Below, piece after piece: positions 36,672 through 54,156 of a stretch of DNA of 64,000 nt. The stretch covers positions 5,622,353-5,686,352 of the forward strand of contig OZ022244.1 of assembly GCA_963978895.1 (NCBI GenBank). The letters are read 5' to 3'. Made by a program: the position numbers and the translations under genes. How positions within the stretch are numbered: position 1 is the first letter of the stretch; each line of letters opens with the position of its first letter. Below the pieces are notes generated by a model. The model worked only from the letters and a program-made list of their open reading frames with translations, searched no databases and was not told the DNA's origin. This DNA is from Erpobdella octoculata (Eukaryota > Annelida > Clitellata > Hirudinida > Erpobdellidae).

Positions 36672-37020
36672 TTGGTTTTTTTCCAGACAACAACTGAGTT
36701 TCCAAAGTGTTATGCAATACCAGACATAAAATCACAGGGATTGTCGAAAACATTTCTTTTCCAATATTGGAACAATCTTCCAGAAGACGTGGTTGAAGCT
36801 CCCAATTTAGCTACTTTCAAGGCTCTGATGGATGATTTTTTCGATCAAAAGAAATATGCGTTTTAGTGGATTTTGTAGTTTTTATTTATTTATTTTTGTT
36901 TTCTTTTTTTGCCATACGTATTTTTCATTTTAATTTTGAAATTGCCGTTTTCAGTTGCTGGCGAGGGGCTCATTGCCCATGCCAAGAATTTAATAAAAAA
37001 AATGAAAAGTTACTTTTTGT
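36672..37020 (+). pseudogene. CR1-like LINE 3' end
   Basis: The frame ending at 36866 reads FLFQYWNNLPEDVVEAPN then LATFKALMDDFFDQKKYAF-stop, the standard C-terminus of CR1/Jockey-type ORF2. The 3' UTR carries 'gcgaggggctcattgcccatg' and ends in an A-rich tail at 36995-37015. Only the 3' few hundred bases remain, typical 5' truncation. Confidence 0.75.
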
Positions 37021-37046
37021 GAATTTGGTTTCGAATATATTATAAG

Positions 37047-37838
37047 CAGTGATTGGCAGTAGTTAACTACTTTTAACTACTTTAGTAGTTAACTAATAGT
37101 TTAACTACGTGGGAATAGTTTAGGCAAAAAGTTTAACTACCCGAAAGTAACCGGTAGTTAAACTACTTTTTAGAGTAGTTAACTACAATTAGTTTAAGTC
37201 TATAATTTAGTTAAAGTCTAAAAAAATTAAATCAGCCTGTATATTATTTTACGCAAAGATCTGGCTTCAAATGACTCAACAACAAACTCACTGCTCATGT
37301 ATCCTCATCTAACAAGAGTTTTTCTCAAGTTTAATACAAGTCTAACAAGCAGTGCTGCTGTTGAGAGACTGTTCAGTTGTGCAGATCAAATATTAGTGCC
37401 AAGACGGTGCAAAGTGTCTGACAGTATGTTTGAAAAGCTTGTTTTCCTGCGTAATGTACTCAAAAGATAATCATCTACAGGTAATAAGACGATGTTTGAC
37501 ACCGTCTGAAGTAGATTGATTGACTGGATATTTAACTTATAAAATATGTCTTTTCATTAATAAATTAAAAAAACAATTTGTCATGGCTTTATTTAATAAA
37601 TTAGATGGTGAACATAATTAATGGTGATCATGTGAGGCCTAATACAGCAATGCAATGTATTAGTGTACAAGTTTATAGAAAAAAGTAGTTAAAAGTAGTT
37701 GACTACTTTACAGTATTTAACAATTTTAGTTAAACTACCTCTGACAAAAAGTAGTTAACTACAAAGTTTAACTACTAAAAAGTAAATGTAACTACAGAAA
37801 AGTTTAACTACTTAAAAGTAGTTTGTTGCCCATCACTG
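37047..37838 (+). mobile_element. hAT element with perfect 8-bp target duplication
   Basis: The ends read CAGTGATTGGCAGTAG (left) and, reverse complemented, CAGTGATGGGCAACAA (right). They are flanked by identical 8-bp duplications attataag at 37039-37046 and 37839-37846. These are hAT-type ends and target size. Both subterminal regions are packed with copies of GTAGTTAACTAC and agtagtt, in both orientations, the likely transposase-binding array. The 792-bp element encodes only a transposase C-terminal fragment (next entry), so it is an internally deleted derivative. Confidence 0.92.
37291..37470 (+). pseudogene. hAT transposase dimerisation-domain fragment
   Basis: The frame LLMYPHLTRVFLKFNTSL then SSAAVERLFSCADQILVP and MFEKLVFLRNVLKR-stop is the hAT C-terminal dimerisation domain; the SSAxVERLFS signature is intact. 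The frame is open upstream into the element with no obvious Met. The DDE catalytic part is absent. An isolated dimerisation domain could in principle poison full-length transposase, but expression is unknown. Confidence 0.85.
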
Positions 37839-37898
37839 ATTATAAGGTTTCATAAACAGTTTTACAATGCATTCATTTTATAAATAAACTAGTAGTTA

Positions 37899-38100
37899 TT
37901 TAGCAGCCGCATAGTTAGGGGGGAACCAGGGGCTTAAGAAACAATTTGAAAATGTTGATAGAAGTATCTACGACTACCCCTTTCCTGCAGTCATCAGATT
38001 TTTTGAAAGGAAAAAAATGCAAAAAATGTTTGGTTCCCTCTTGCAAGTAATGGACTCATCTAGGAAAATTTTGGATGGCCACGCAATTGCTTTGTTTGAG
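37899..38100 (-). mobile_element. MITE-like element, copy 2 (inverse of 20851-21102)
   Basis: Starts 'tttagcagccgcatag' and contains 'ggggcttaagaaacaattt', 'agtatctacgactacccc' and 'ttttggatggccacgc'. Its reverse complement aligns with 20851-21102. Confidence 0.55.
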
Positions 38101-38756
38101 TTGAGCATATTACGTACTTACTGAATAAGTCAAATTGGTTAAATTCAACGAGACAGCGTGTGCCGATCAAACTCTAGTACAGTGATATTAGCTGTAATGA
38201 GTAATTTGTTAGTTGATGTTTTAATAGCCAAAAAGCAGGAAATCTGGCTACTTAAATAGATTTGCGGACAGAAATTTTCAAGAACTGTCCGTGCAACAAT
38301 TGCTTGTTTGTTTGTTTGCTTGTATAAGACACGAATATTTTGAAAGTCGAAATTTACTTGCTTTTCATTATAAGATCAAAATGAAATTTTGAGTATATAT
38401 TTATTGTTTTTATTAAAGTTTCAGATTTCTTGGACGGTTTAAAATAATCCTATTTTCTTCTGACTTTCTAGAAAAAAATTGATTCTATGCTAATTGCTCG
38501 GTGCCGATTAAACATTGATTTATTTTTATGTTCGCTATTAGTCACACCATTCTATGCTATTATCAAAAACCTACAATAGACAGATGGACGAAAGTGCACA
38601 TAATTTTCAGCTTCCGGTTATCAATATATAACGGATTTTTAAAATAAGAAGTATTTTACGGTTAACTTGTTTGTACATGAAAAATGAATGTCTGAACTTC
38701 TTTCTTTGAGGTATTTTTAACAAACAAGTTTCAATTAGTAGGGGTATGCTAACCTA

Positions 38757-39107
38757 TTGTGCATTTTTTGATAAAAGCACCAATTGAAATGTTCCTGCGT
38801 TTTTCTTTATATGGGCTATATTTTGAGCTTAAATTGGATGTTTTAATTTAAATGGAGCGTCCCCTAGCAGACGAAATAGCCTTACGGCAGGGACATTTCA
38901 ATCGTTTAAATCGAACAAGCGGTTCAAAAGATATAGGGATTTTAGGGTCATGCCGCGTATCGGAACCCGTGGCATGGCGGCCATTTTGGAAAATGACCGC
39001 CACGCTCGCCACGGGGCAATTACGCTTTGGCCCAATATCCACATTTGTTCAAAATAAGTAGCACTACCTCTGTGGAAAATTTGGTGCTTTTATCAAAAAA
39101 TGCACAA
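38757..39107. mobile_element. Tc1/mariner-type MITE with perfect 27-bp inverted repeats
   Basis: Positions 38757-38783 (TTGTGCATTTTTTGA...) are the exact reverse complement of 39081-39107. TA flanks both ends (38755-38756 and 39108-39109), the target of Tc1/mariner elements. The 297-bp interior is GC-rich (38850-39040) and non-coding; short opposing frames there are incidental. Perfect repeats suggest recent activity. Confidence 0.9.
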
Positions 39108-39109
39108 TA

Positions 39110-40264
39110 TGTTTGAATATCCAAGATAAACAGCCCCACTAAATAGCTTTAAGTGCTCTGACTGCAAAAAAATGTATTCACAGAATCTGATGGATGCAGA
39201 CAAGTAGAATTTTCAACTGAAACACATGCGACTGAGTTGCGGCTATGATTGATATCTGGTATAGCTATAGTTACAATATTGCACAATTTCTCTATAGACA
39301 GTTCGTAGTAATTTATTTTAGTGAACTAAAGTTTTAATGAAGAAAGTTTTGAAAAAGTTTCATTTTTGATTCGTGATCTGATTTTTATCAAATAAATTTT
39401 TTTTGTTGGTTTGTGTAAAGTCTCCAATATTTTTGCACTTTAACTAGTTGTTTTGAAAATCTCTACCGCTAATTAATAGGTGTTTTTGTTAAACTTGTTC
39501 AAGTTAAAATTATATTTTTTTGTTAAAATTTAATTTTTTTTATTTCATCATCATCGCTATATTCAGTTTTATTACAGTCGATGGCCATCAAATTTATGTG
39601 CTAAATTTATTAAAATAAAGTCACAAGAATAGTTCAAGGTGATTTATTTTTTAAGGCTAGCGAAAGGTGTTGGTTAACCACGCGAGACACTCAACCTGAG
39701 AAATGCTTGTAAACACCTTGCGATGATGGAAGGTACGATGATGACGCCGGTAAGATTCAAACCGTTAAATTTCAATGAATTTTTGACTATCTAGAACTTT
39801 AAATTATTTGAAAGGCAAATACTTTAGTTGACAGTGCAATATATTCAAATATTTTCTATATCTGATGGTGATATATTAAAAAAATAGATAATTTTAGTCA
39901 TAGTCACCAAACATCCGGGAAACAACAGAAACAACAGTTATTAAACTGCCAATTAAGTACCCTTGCTGATATAAATACGTTCCAACAATTACTAAAATTA
40001 TAGTTTTTAATATTTGCTTTTGCTATATGCTTAATAATTTTTTGACAAATTATTTCAAACATTATTTGTATTATAATGAATGTACCTGTTGAGTTTGTGC
40101 TTTTGTCTGGCTTGTGATTGTCACCATGGCTAAAGGTTCAAACTTAATATTCACTTTTTAAATTCAATATGCATGGAAATTCAAGTGAAATAACTGTTAA
40201 ACATTTTAAACAATGAAGTTTTATGATTATTTGTTTGCTAGGAATAGTAAAGTCAATTTTTGGT
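39110..40264. other. AT-rich sequence without recognised gene
   Basis: No supported gene. A short plus-strand stretch around 39720-39750 (ATGATGGAAGGTACG ending CCG|GTAAGA) looks like a tiny first exon with donor but has no partner, so I do not call it. Confidence 0.4.
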
Positions 40265-47743
<7,479 letters not shown>

Positions 47744-49184
47744 AATGTCATTTAGACTTTTTAGACCACGAAATTAAATTACTATCTGCAAAAGCTATTT
47801 CTAAAAACTTAAAGCATTTTGTAAAATGTCTATATATTTCAATATCATAACCATACAAATAACTGTATAGGTACATACTGTTTTTTCGAAAGTAGTGTCG
47901 CTTGAAATTAACAATTTTTCTGATTCCATGATGTTTTGCTAAAGAAGCTACAATGTATTTAAACAAAACTATTTGGCTTACTAAAATTCTACAATATTAT
48001 TTTATGACTTTCATTTTAAAACACTGTTTAAGTAAAAGACTACTTGTACAAAATGGACATTATTGGTTATTTTTAAAGTTAGTATCCTGAAACTGGCTCT
48101 GGTTTAAAGGGCCAGGCATAAATGTGAATAATGAAGCTATGCATATTATTGAATTGTTGAAGCTGCTTTTCAAATCACAGCCTTATATTGCTGCACAATT
48201 TCTAAAGCTTTTTCATTGCTATCAAATTCTTCTTCAAAACTAATGCTTATTATTTTTTAATCGCTGTTATTTCCTTTGCCGCAAATCCTGCTTGATTGTA
48301 AATAACTCTTGAAAGTTAAAATTTACAAACATCCAATCAAGCCAAAACTTATTTTAAATGACAATACATCTCATTAATAATTTAAAAAATATTTTTTTGA
48401 TTTTAATTTTCAGAATTTTTTTATGTTCAACAAGTTCCATGCATAAAAAGTAATAAATCAATGTTTTCTTCTGGTTGTATCATCATGCATCAAAATGTTT
48501 GCTATAAATAAAAACATTTTGTTTTTCAAGATGTTTTACTATTGTATAGTTTTGCTGAAACATAGTCTCTTTGATTTGAGGCTTTAACTTGCTAATACTT
48601 AACTACGGTTTGTTCTGCCTAAAACGTTAACAGATCAGTATGAACACCAAAACATGCTAAGTTGTTCAAGTAATATTAATACCACAGCAACGGTATTAAA
48701 GCTAGTTTATTGTGACTACCTTACTAAGCAACAACTAGCACAATACCTGAATACCACGACATTCACAATAATCTTATTCTGTTGTCTGCGGTGCTTTCTA
48801 AACATGCCTCGCTGCAAATGCTTTCGATTGTTTCCATTTAAAATCATCATAAATACGACAGCGCATTGTTATCATTATAAATGCTTACTTTTTTGTGAAT
48901 ACTTGAATTAAAAGTATTGCACAAGCTTATATAGTTCCTTAGCCGAATAACGGTCGTATAGCGTTACTCAGAGCTACAACACGGACTTTATAAAAGTTAA
49001 CTGCTTTCACTGAATCAAAGAGCTGAAACCCAGAGAAGCCACACAATTTGATCTGTACCATAGTTCTCAATGAAACAACTATTTTCTACATGTTTTTATT
49101 AACTTTGTCTTATTCCGATGTCAACGGTTGTGCATGCGATGTACATAGGACAAGTACAAGTACATGTTTAGAACAAGTTTGGAA
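47744..49184. other. AT-rich sequence upstream of BRICHOS gene 2
   Basis: No further exon found. The 5' UTR and promoter of gene 2 should lie here, but no diagnostic motif is visible. Confidence 0.4.
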
Positions 49185-49435
49185 TTTTTTGAAAATTTTG
49201 CTCCTGATGAAATAAAACAAGAAAATAACTTTTTTTCTGAAAAATGCATATCTTAAAAACCATAAATAAGAAGGTTTTGAAATTTGATATCTAAATTCTT
49301 TTTAAAAAATAAAAATAAACATGTGTTTCACTATTTCTGAAAATTTAGTTTCCGGTACTTCAAATGTGGGGTGAAAAATAAGGTTATTTGTGTTTTAGAA
49401 AAACTGCTACTCAAAAACTGCAAGTGCCAGAGATT
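49185..49435 (+). repeat. Single copy of the right-edge repeat family
   Basis: 'gaaaattttgctcctgatga', 'gtttccggtacttcaaatg', 'tggggtgaaaaataaggtt' and 'tgctactcaaaaactgcaa' match the repeat at 63230-63480. Confidence 0.75.
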
Positions 49436-51110
49436 GTTTGCCAATTACATAGGGCGAGCCCAAATTAGACGGTCCTGGCTGGGCCTGCAATTTTGGCTTA
49501 TGAAACGGGCCGCTAGAAGACGTTCCATAAGTTTTTTTTTACCCTTATCACTTAGGTTTCGTTTCTCCAGCTCATCTCTTAACTCACACATCAAGAGCTA
49601 ATCCAATGCTTTTAAGACCATTTTTAAATTCCACTTCTGACACCAAATATTACAATATTGCAAATCGTATACGGGTTTTTCCTGAATGGTTCTATAATTT
49701 ATTAAAAATAATAATAAATGAATATTGTTTTGGCGGGTGGCTTAAGTCTATGCTGAAATTTTCAACGTTTTAACTTGTCTAAAAGTTGGTGAAAATTAAT
49801 TCAAATTTTTTTACCACAGACAGTGAGAGAAGTTAAGTAAAATAAAAGTGTGTACAACCTTCCTAGGCCAAAAAATGCATATGGACAAACATTAAAGGTT
49901 GTTGCGTAACAAAATTCAAATTTAATTTACTTACCAAAATTTAAAGAAAGTTTCAAGCAATTTTCAACAATACTATTTATTTTAAGTTGTATGGTCAAAA
50001 AACAAAGGTGGGTACAGGATTAGTGAAAAGAGCGGTTCAAAACTGGTTGAGTGGAAATTTTCTCTTTAATTTAGTGTTAGATTTACAGGTATTTATTTAC
50101 TGAAATTTAAAGAAAGTTTAAAACAATTTTTAACAATAATATTTATTTTAATTTTTATCGGCAAAAAGATCGGGGTGGATACAAGATTAGTGAAAGGAGG
50201 GATTCCAAAACAGGATGAGTGCGAATTCTTTTTCAGTTTAGTATTAGGTTTATAGTTATTTATTGTTTACATATAACTCAACATTGTATATTAATTAAAA
50301 AATTAATTTTTTTTACTTTTTAGCAGACTATTGAAATTATTTAAATTTATTGACCTTTTTTGTAGTTAAGTGCTGTAAAATACAGAATAAATGTATCACT
50401 TTACTAAAATAAAGACATGATCAAGTTCATTATGAAGCAATTTGGGTGTGTGTAAACGCACAAACTTGCGCAGACATTTAGACATTGTCATATCTAATTA
50501 TATAATTTAACATGATTAAATAATTCATTATTGTATTACATTAAAATAAGGTTTAAAATATGTAAAATGTTTTATTTATTCTGTACAAGTTAAATAAATT
50601 TGTCTAAAACTTAGATAAACTTCAAGTCAGGTGAGTTCAAATTAATATAAACAACAATTTGAAGATTAAGGGTATTATGATGACATTTACTCTGTATCCT
50701 AGGCAAATTGCTAGCTCTGGGTCTTTAACCCATGTAAAATGCTAAATGACTGATTCTTTATGCAACAAAAGAAGAGCCCGGATTCCCAGGATCCCCCTTT
50801 ATATGAACGTAAAAGAAAAAAATAAAGAAATAGAAAGCACTTTTGCCTCTCTACAAAAACACCTGGTTTGAAACATGGATTTTTTGTATTCAAAAAATGA
50901 TCTGAAACTTATCAACTTTATGACAAGCTTTAGAAAATTTTTGGGAGTAATATTCTTTGTCCCCCGCAAAAAGAGAAGAGAAAGCCAAAAAATAAATCGC
51001 CGCCCCAGTATATGCCGTGATATCTAAGTAAGGCAGGGTCGAGTCTGGTTACCAATTCGTTGGTTACTGTTTTTAGTTTATTTATTCATAAAACATTAAA
51101 AAACTTTAAA
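49436..51110. other. AT-rich sequence without recognised gene
   Basis: 49840-50260 contains two related stretches (around 'taaagaaagtttcaagcaat' at 49940 and 'taaagaaagtttaaaacaat' at 50110, each followed by 'gtgaaa.gag'), an old tandem duplication of about 170 bp. No exon was recognised. Confidence 0.4.
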
Positions 51111-51843
51111 CTACGTCAACATATACATAGTTTTTTGCCATTTGTAAATAATCTCTTTCATCCAATAACTTTAATATTTCAACTATTATCTCTTCAAAAA
51201 AAAAGAAAAAATTCCTGACATGTGTGACATTTTCAGTTTGAATTCCAGGCTATCGTTTGAATAATTAACATTGATAGAAAATGTTGTTTTTCCACTGAAA
51301 ACTTCCTGATAGTTTATTATTTTGCTGTCAATGATTTTTTTTTAAAGAAGGGATTTTCTTGCTCGTTGAAAAAATACAATGTCAAAGCGATTAACGTTGG
51401 AACTGTCAACGTATATTTTTGTATTTTCACTTCACAGGTGTCATGGTTGTATTGCCATAAACGTTTTTGTAAAAAAAACTTATTGCTACAAAATGTTTGA
51501 AACTGGTTCATACAATTCATTTGGTAAAGTTACCTAAGAGACATTTTTGGCCGTCCATGGCCACGTCATTCTAATGAAAACAAGGCAATTTAATGTAAAT
51601 TGGTTAAAAAATTGTTTGTCATGTAAACACCTGAAAATTCTTTTACTAAATTTGCGCTGTTTTTTTTTTATCTGGAATAAAACTGTTCATCTTATTAACA
51701 GACTCAGAATCGCATGTGGACATCAGTTTTTGAATTGCCAGTTCTTCAGTTTCAAGTGAATAATAAGAAGACGTCATAAGTCTTTCTTTTAAATAATGTA
51801 AATACGATTCAGTGAAAACGTTTTTTTCTTCAAGGAGTTTCAA
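51111..51843 (-). pseudogene. Cullin C-terminal processed pseudogene (5'-truncated)
   Basis: Reading the minus strand from 51843: LKLLEEKNVFTESYLHYL, KERLMTSSYYSLETEELA and IQKLMSTCDSESVNKMNSF match the cullin segment around DVFxxxYxxxLxxRLL and KLKxxCG. After stops and frame changes, LPNELYE, FCSNKFFLQKRLWQYN, TCEVKIQKYTLTVPTLIAL and FSINVNYSNDSLEFKLK follow. The last piece is ILKLLDERDYLQMAKNYVY then VDV-stop, the cullin WHB tail (IExLIEREYLxR...YxYxA). All parts are contiguous without introns and disabled by several lesions. That fits a LINE-made retrocopy of a cullin mRNA. Which cullin is uncertain; the neddylation-site region is not readable. Confidence 0.75.
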
Positions 51844-52089
51844 AACTATTAAGGCTGCTCAAAAATTAATGAATTGAATAAATGAATCTTCCCAAATTTT
51901 GAATCAGTGTGTTTACAAAATGTAAGTATGTTTGATGTGTAAAGGACTTCAGGTGCGATGCGCGGGCGAGTCCGCTATAGTTGAACGCGATATATGAGCC
52001 GGGAGGGATAGGAATCAGAGCACGAAAATTGCGATTTCTCAGAAACGTAATAGCCAACGACCTGAGCTTTTACAAGTACAAGGGGGTCA
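51844..52089. other. Spacer
   Basis: No gene recognised. The stretch 51955-52010 is GC-rich ('gatgcgcgggcgagtccgc') and may be part of the following repeat-like block. Confidence 0.4.
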
Positions 52090-52430
52090 ATGAAACCTAC
52101 TTCTGGTACCGACCGGAAGTCTTTGCAACCACGCTCACTTCCGCTTTTGGGCTATAATTGCTTGCGGAGTCGACGTCGAATATCTCCGGAACCACGTGAC
52201 CTTGAAAAACCAACCGCAAAAGGAGCATAGGGGTCTATGACCCCTAACTCAAATTTAAATCGCAGGGTCACGTGACTTCCGGTTCCGGAGTTATGAGCGC
52301 TCGAAATGGGTACCCCAGATTCGACACTATTTTTTGCGCCACGCTACAGCTACCCCATCAGGCGAAACGGAGCTGCACTCTACATGAAAAGACGACCCTT
52401 AAATGGGACCATCTGATGGGGTAAAAATTT
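52090..52430. repeat. GC-rich block with two adjacent hairpins
   Basis: Hairpin 1 pairs 52183-52201 (tctccggaaccacgtgacc) with 52266-52292 (ggtcacgtgac...ggttccggag), with a 6-base bulge. Hairpin 2 pairs 'taccccatca' (52351-52360) with 'tgatggggta' (about 52414-52423). The block stands out by its G+C content in AT-rich surroundings and has no ORF. It may be a MITE or foldback element. Confidence 0.6.
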
Positions 52431-52967
52431 TACGAATTTGTTTTTCGGATATGGATTTATGGGTGTTCAAAGATGGCGGGTTTTTTCAATTTTGGATAAG
52501 TATAATGAAATGGTCTGTAAGTTTGCACTTTTATTTATTCGTGCATGGAATTGAGTCTGAATACGCTAAGTGTGTGTGAAAAAAATAATGCATTCAGTAT
52601 TAAAGTATTTACTCATAGTATATGTGTTGTGCGTTGTGTGCATACAGACTGCACCCTCTACTAGCCATTGTGTCATTATACTTTCACTTGCGGTTCAATA
52701 TCTTGTTGAAGCCAGCCATGAAGTTTACTTTGGACGATTAGCCTATATTGGCCAGAACTGCTAATCCCACTTGATAAAATAAATCTAAAAACACATTTTC
52801 TTTAATTTAAATTTGATATTTTAATTCAAACGGATTTTCATTTAAAAAAAGACCCTAAAATGAACAACAATCTGTAGCTATAAATAAACTAGCATGCATC
52901 ATAAACAAAAACGCACGTGATGACAAAAAAAAAGATTCAAACATGCATCACTGATTTATTTATTTAC

Positions 52968-52971
52968 TTAC

Positions 52972-53010
<39 letters not shown>

Positions 53011-53015
53011 TTCAT
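52968..53015 (+). repeat. (TTTA)n microsatellite
   Basis: About a dozen TTTA units with one TTAC variant at the start. Confidence 0.95.
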
Positions 53016-53385
53016 TAATTAAACAGCTAGTTAAACGATCAACGGTATTATATAAACGAAACACAAATTCAAACTTGCGTTGTGCTAACAGAAACAAATC
53101 CATTATGCAACGGCTGTTTGCTTTAAAAAAAAACTTGCGTTGTAACACAACAAACATGTTTGAATTTAACGATGAAAAAACTTTAGCTGCATTGTGGTTG
53201 TGGTGGGTGGGGTCGTGTTGAACTGTTGGTGGGATAAAATCAATTTTAAAGGACCTCTGTACGGATGGAAAGATAAGAAGAGAAATATGTAGTGTGACAG
53301 AAAAGAGTAAATAGAAAGAGGAGCAGGAAATAATAATATGAAATGCATGTAGGTTTTATGGAGACGAAAAAATTAAAAATGAGTG

Positions 53386-53454
53386 AATGGAGTAAGAGAG
53401 TGAGTGAGTGAGTGAGATAGAGAGAAAGAGAGCAAGAGAAAAAGAGCAAGAAAA

Positions 53455-53485
<31 letters not shown>

Positions 53486-53600
53486 GAGAGAGAGAAAGAG
53501 GGAGAAAAAGAGAATAGAAATAGAGTTAGAAAAAGAGAAAAAAATTAGATGGAGAAAGAAAGAGAGAAAGAAAGATAGAGAGAAGAACAGACAGACAAAC
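53386..53600 (+). repeat. GA-rich purine tract
   Basis: About 215 bp of GAGA/AAAGAG/GTGA low-complexity sequence. Confidence 0.95.
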
Positions 53601-54156
53601 TGCATGAGGAAAAGAGAAAACTTGGAAAGAAGTGATATTTAAACGACATTTAATGCAACCAATTCAAACTAATGGTACAAATACGAAATATAACGACATG
53701 ACTGGCTGAGAGAACAAACAAGATCTGTAGACTTGGCAAACGGAGACACAAAAAAAGAGAACAAAGAGAAACGAACAAATACAAATTTCTTCTCGATTGC
53801 CAAGTATAAATTCAAAAAACCGATAATATAATCCGAATAATCGATCGATCGTATCCGATTAATAAATAACCGATGGAAGTTATTCGAGCGATCGCCTCTG
53901 GACCAACAGATGGCCGCCAACACCGCATCTTTCTTTCAATATAACTTAATTAACTAAACTAAACGGCCTGCGACAAATTAAAATTGAAGCGTTAGCTGTC
54001 AATCATGCAAAAAATATTACCTAATGGAAATCTACACAAATTCTCGCATCACACTTGCACCCATCACCGCAATTACATGCACAAACTAACACCATTGGCA
54101 CAATTTTCACAACCCCTTTAAGCCCCAGCAGCCGCGTACACGCCCCACTGGTGCGC
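53601..54156. other. 3' flank of the Brat-like gene
   Basis: No other gene is seen. It should contain the 3' UTR of the gene ending at 54157. Brat-family transcripts often have long 3' UTRs, but no specific site was identified. Confidence 0.4.

Noticed and set aside
38848..39061. Two opposing frames of 64-69 codons
   Set aside because: They lie entirely within the GC-rich interior of the MITE at 38757-39107.
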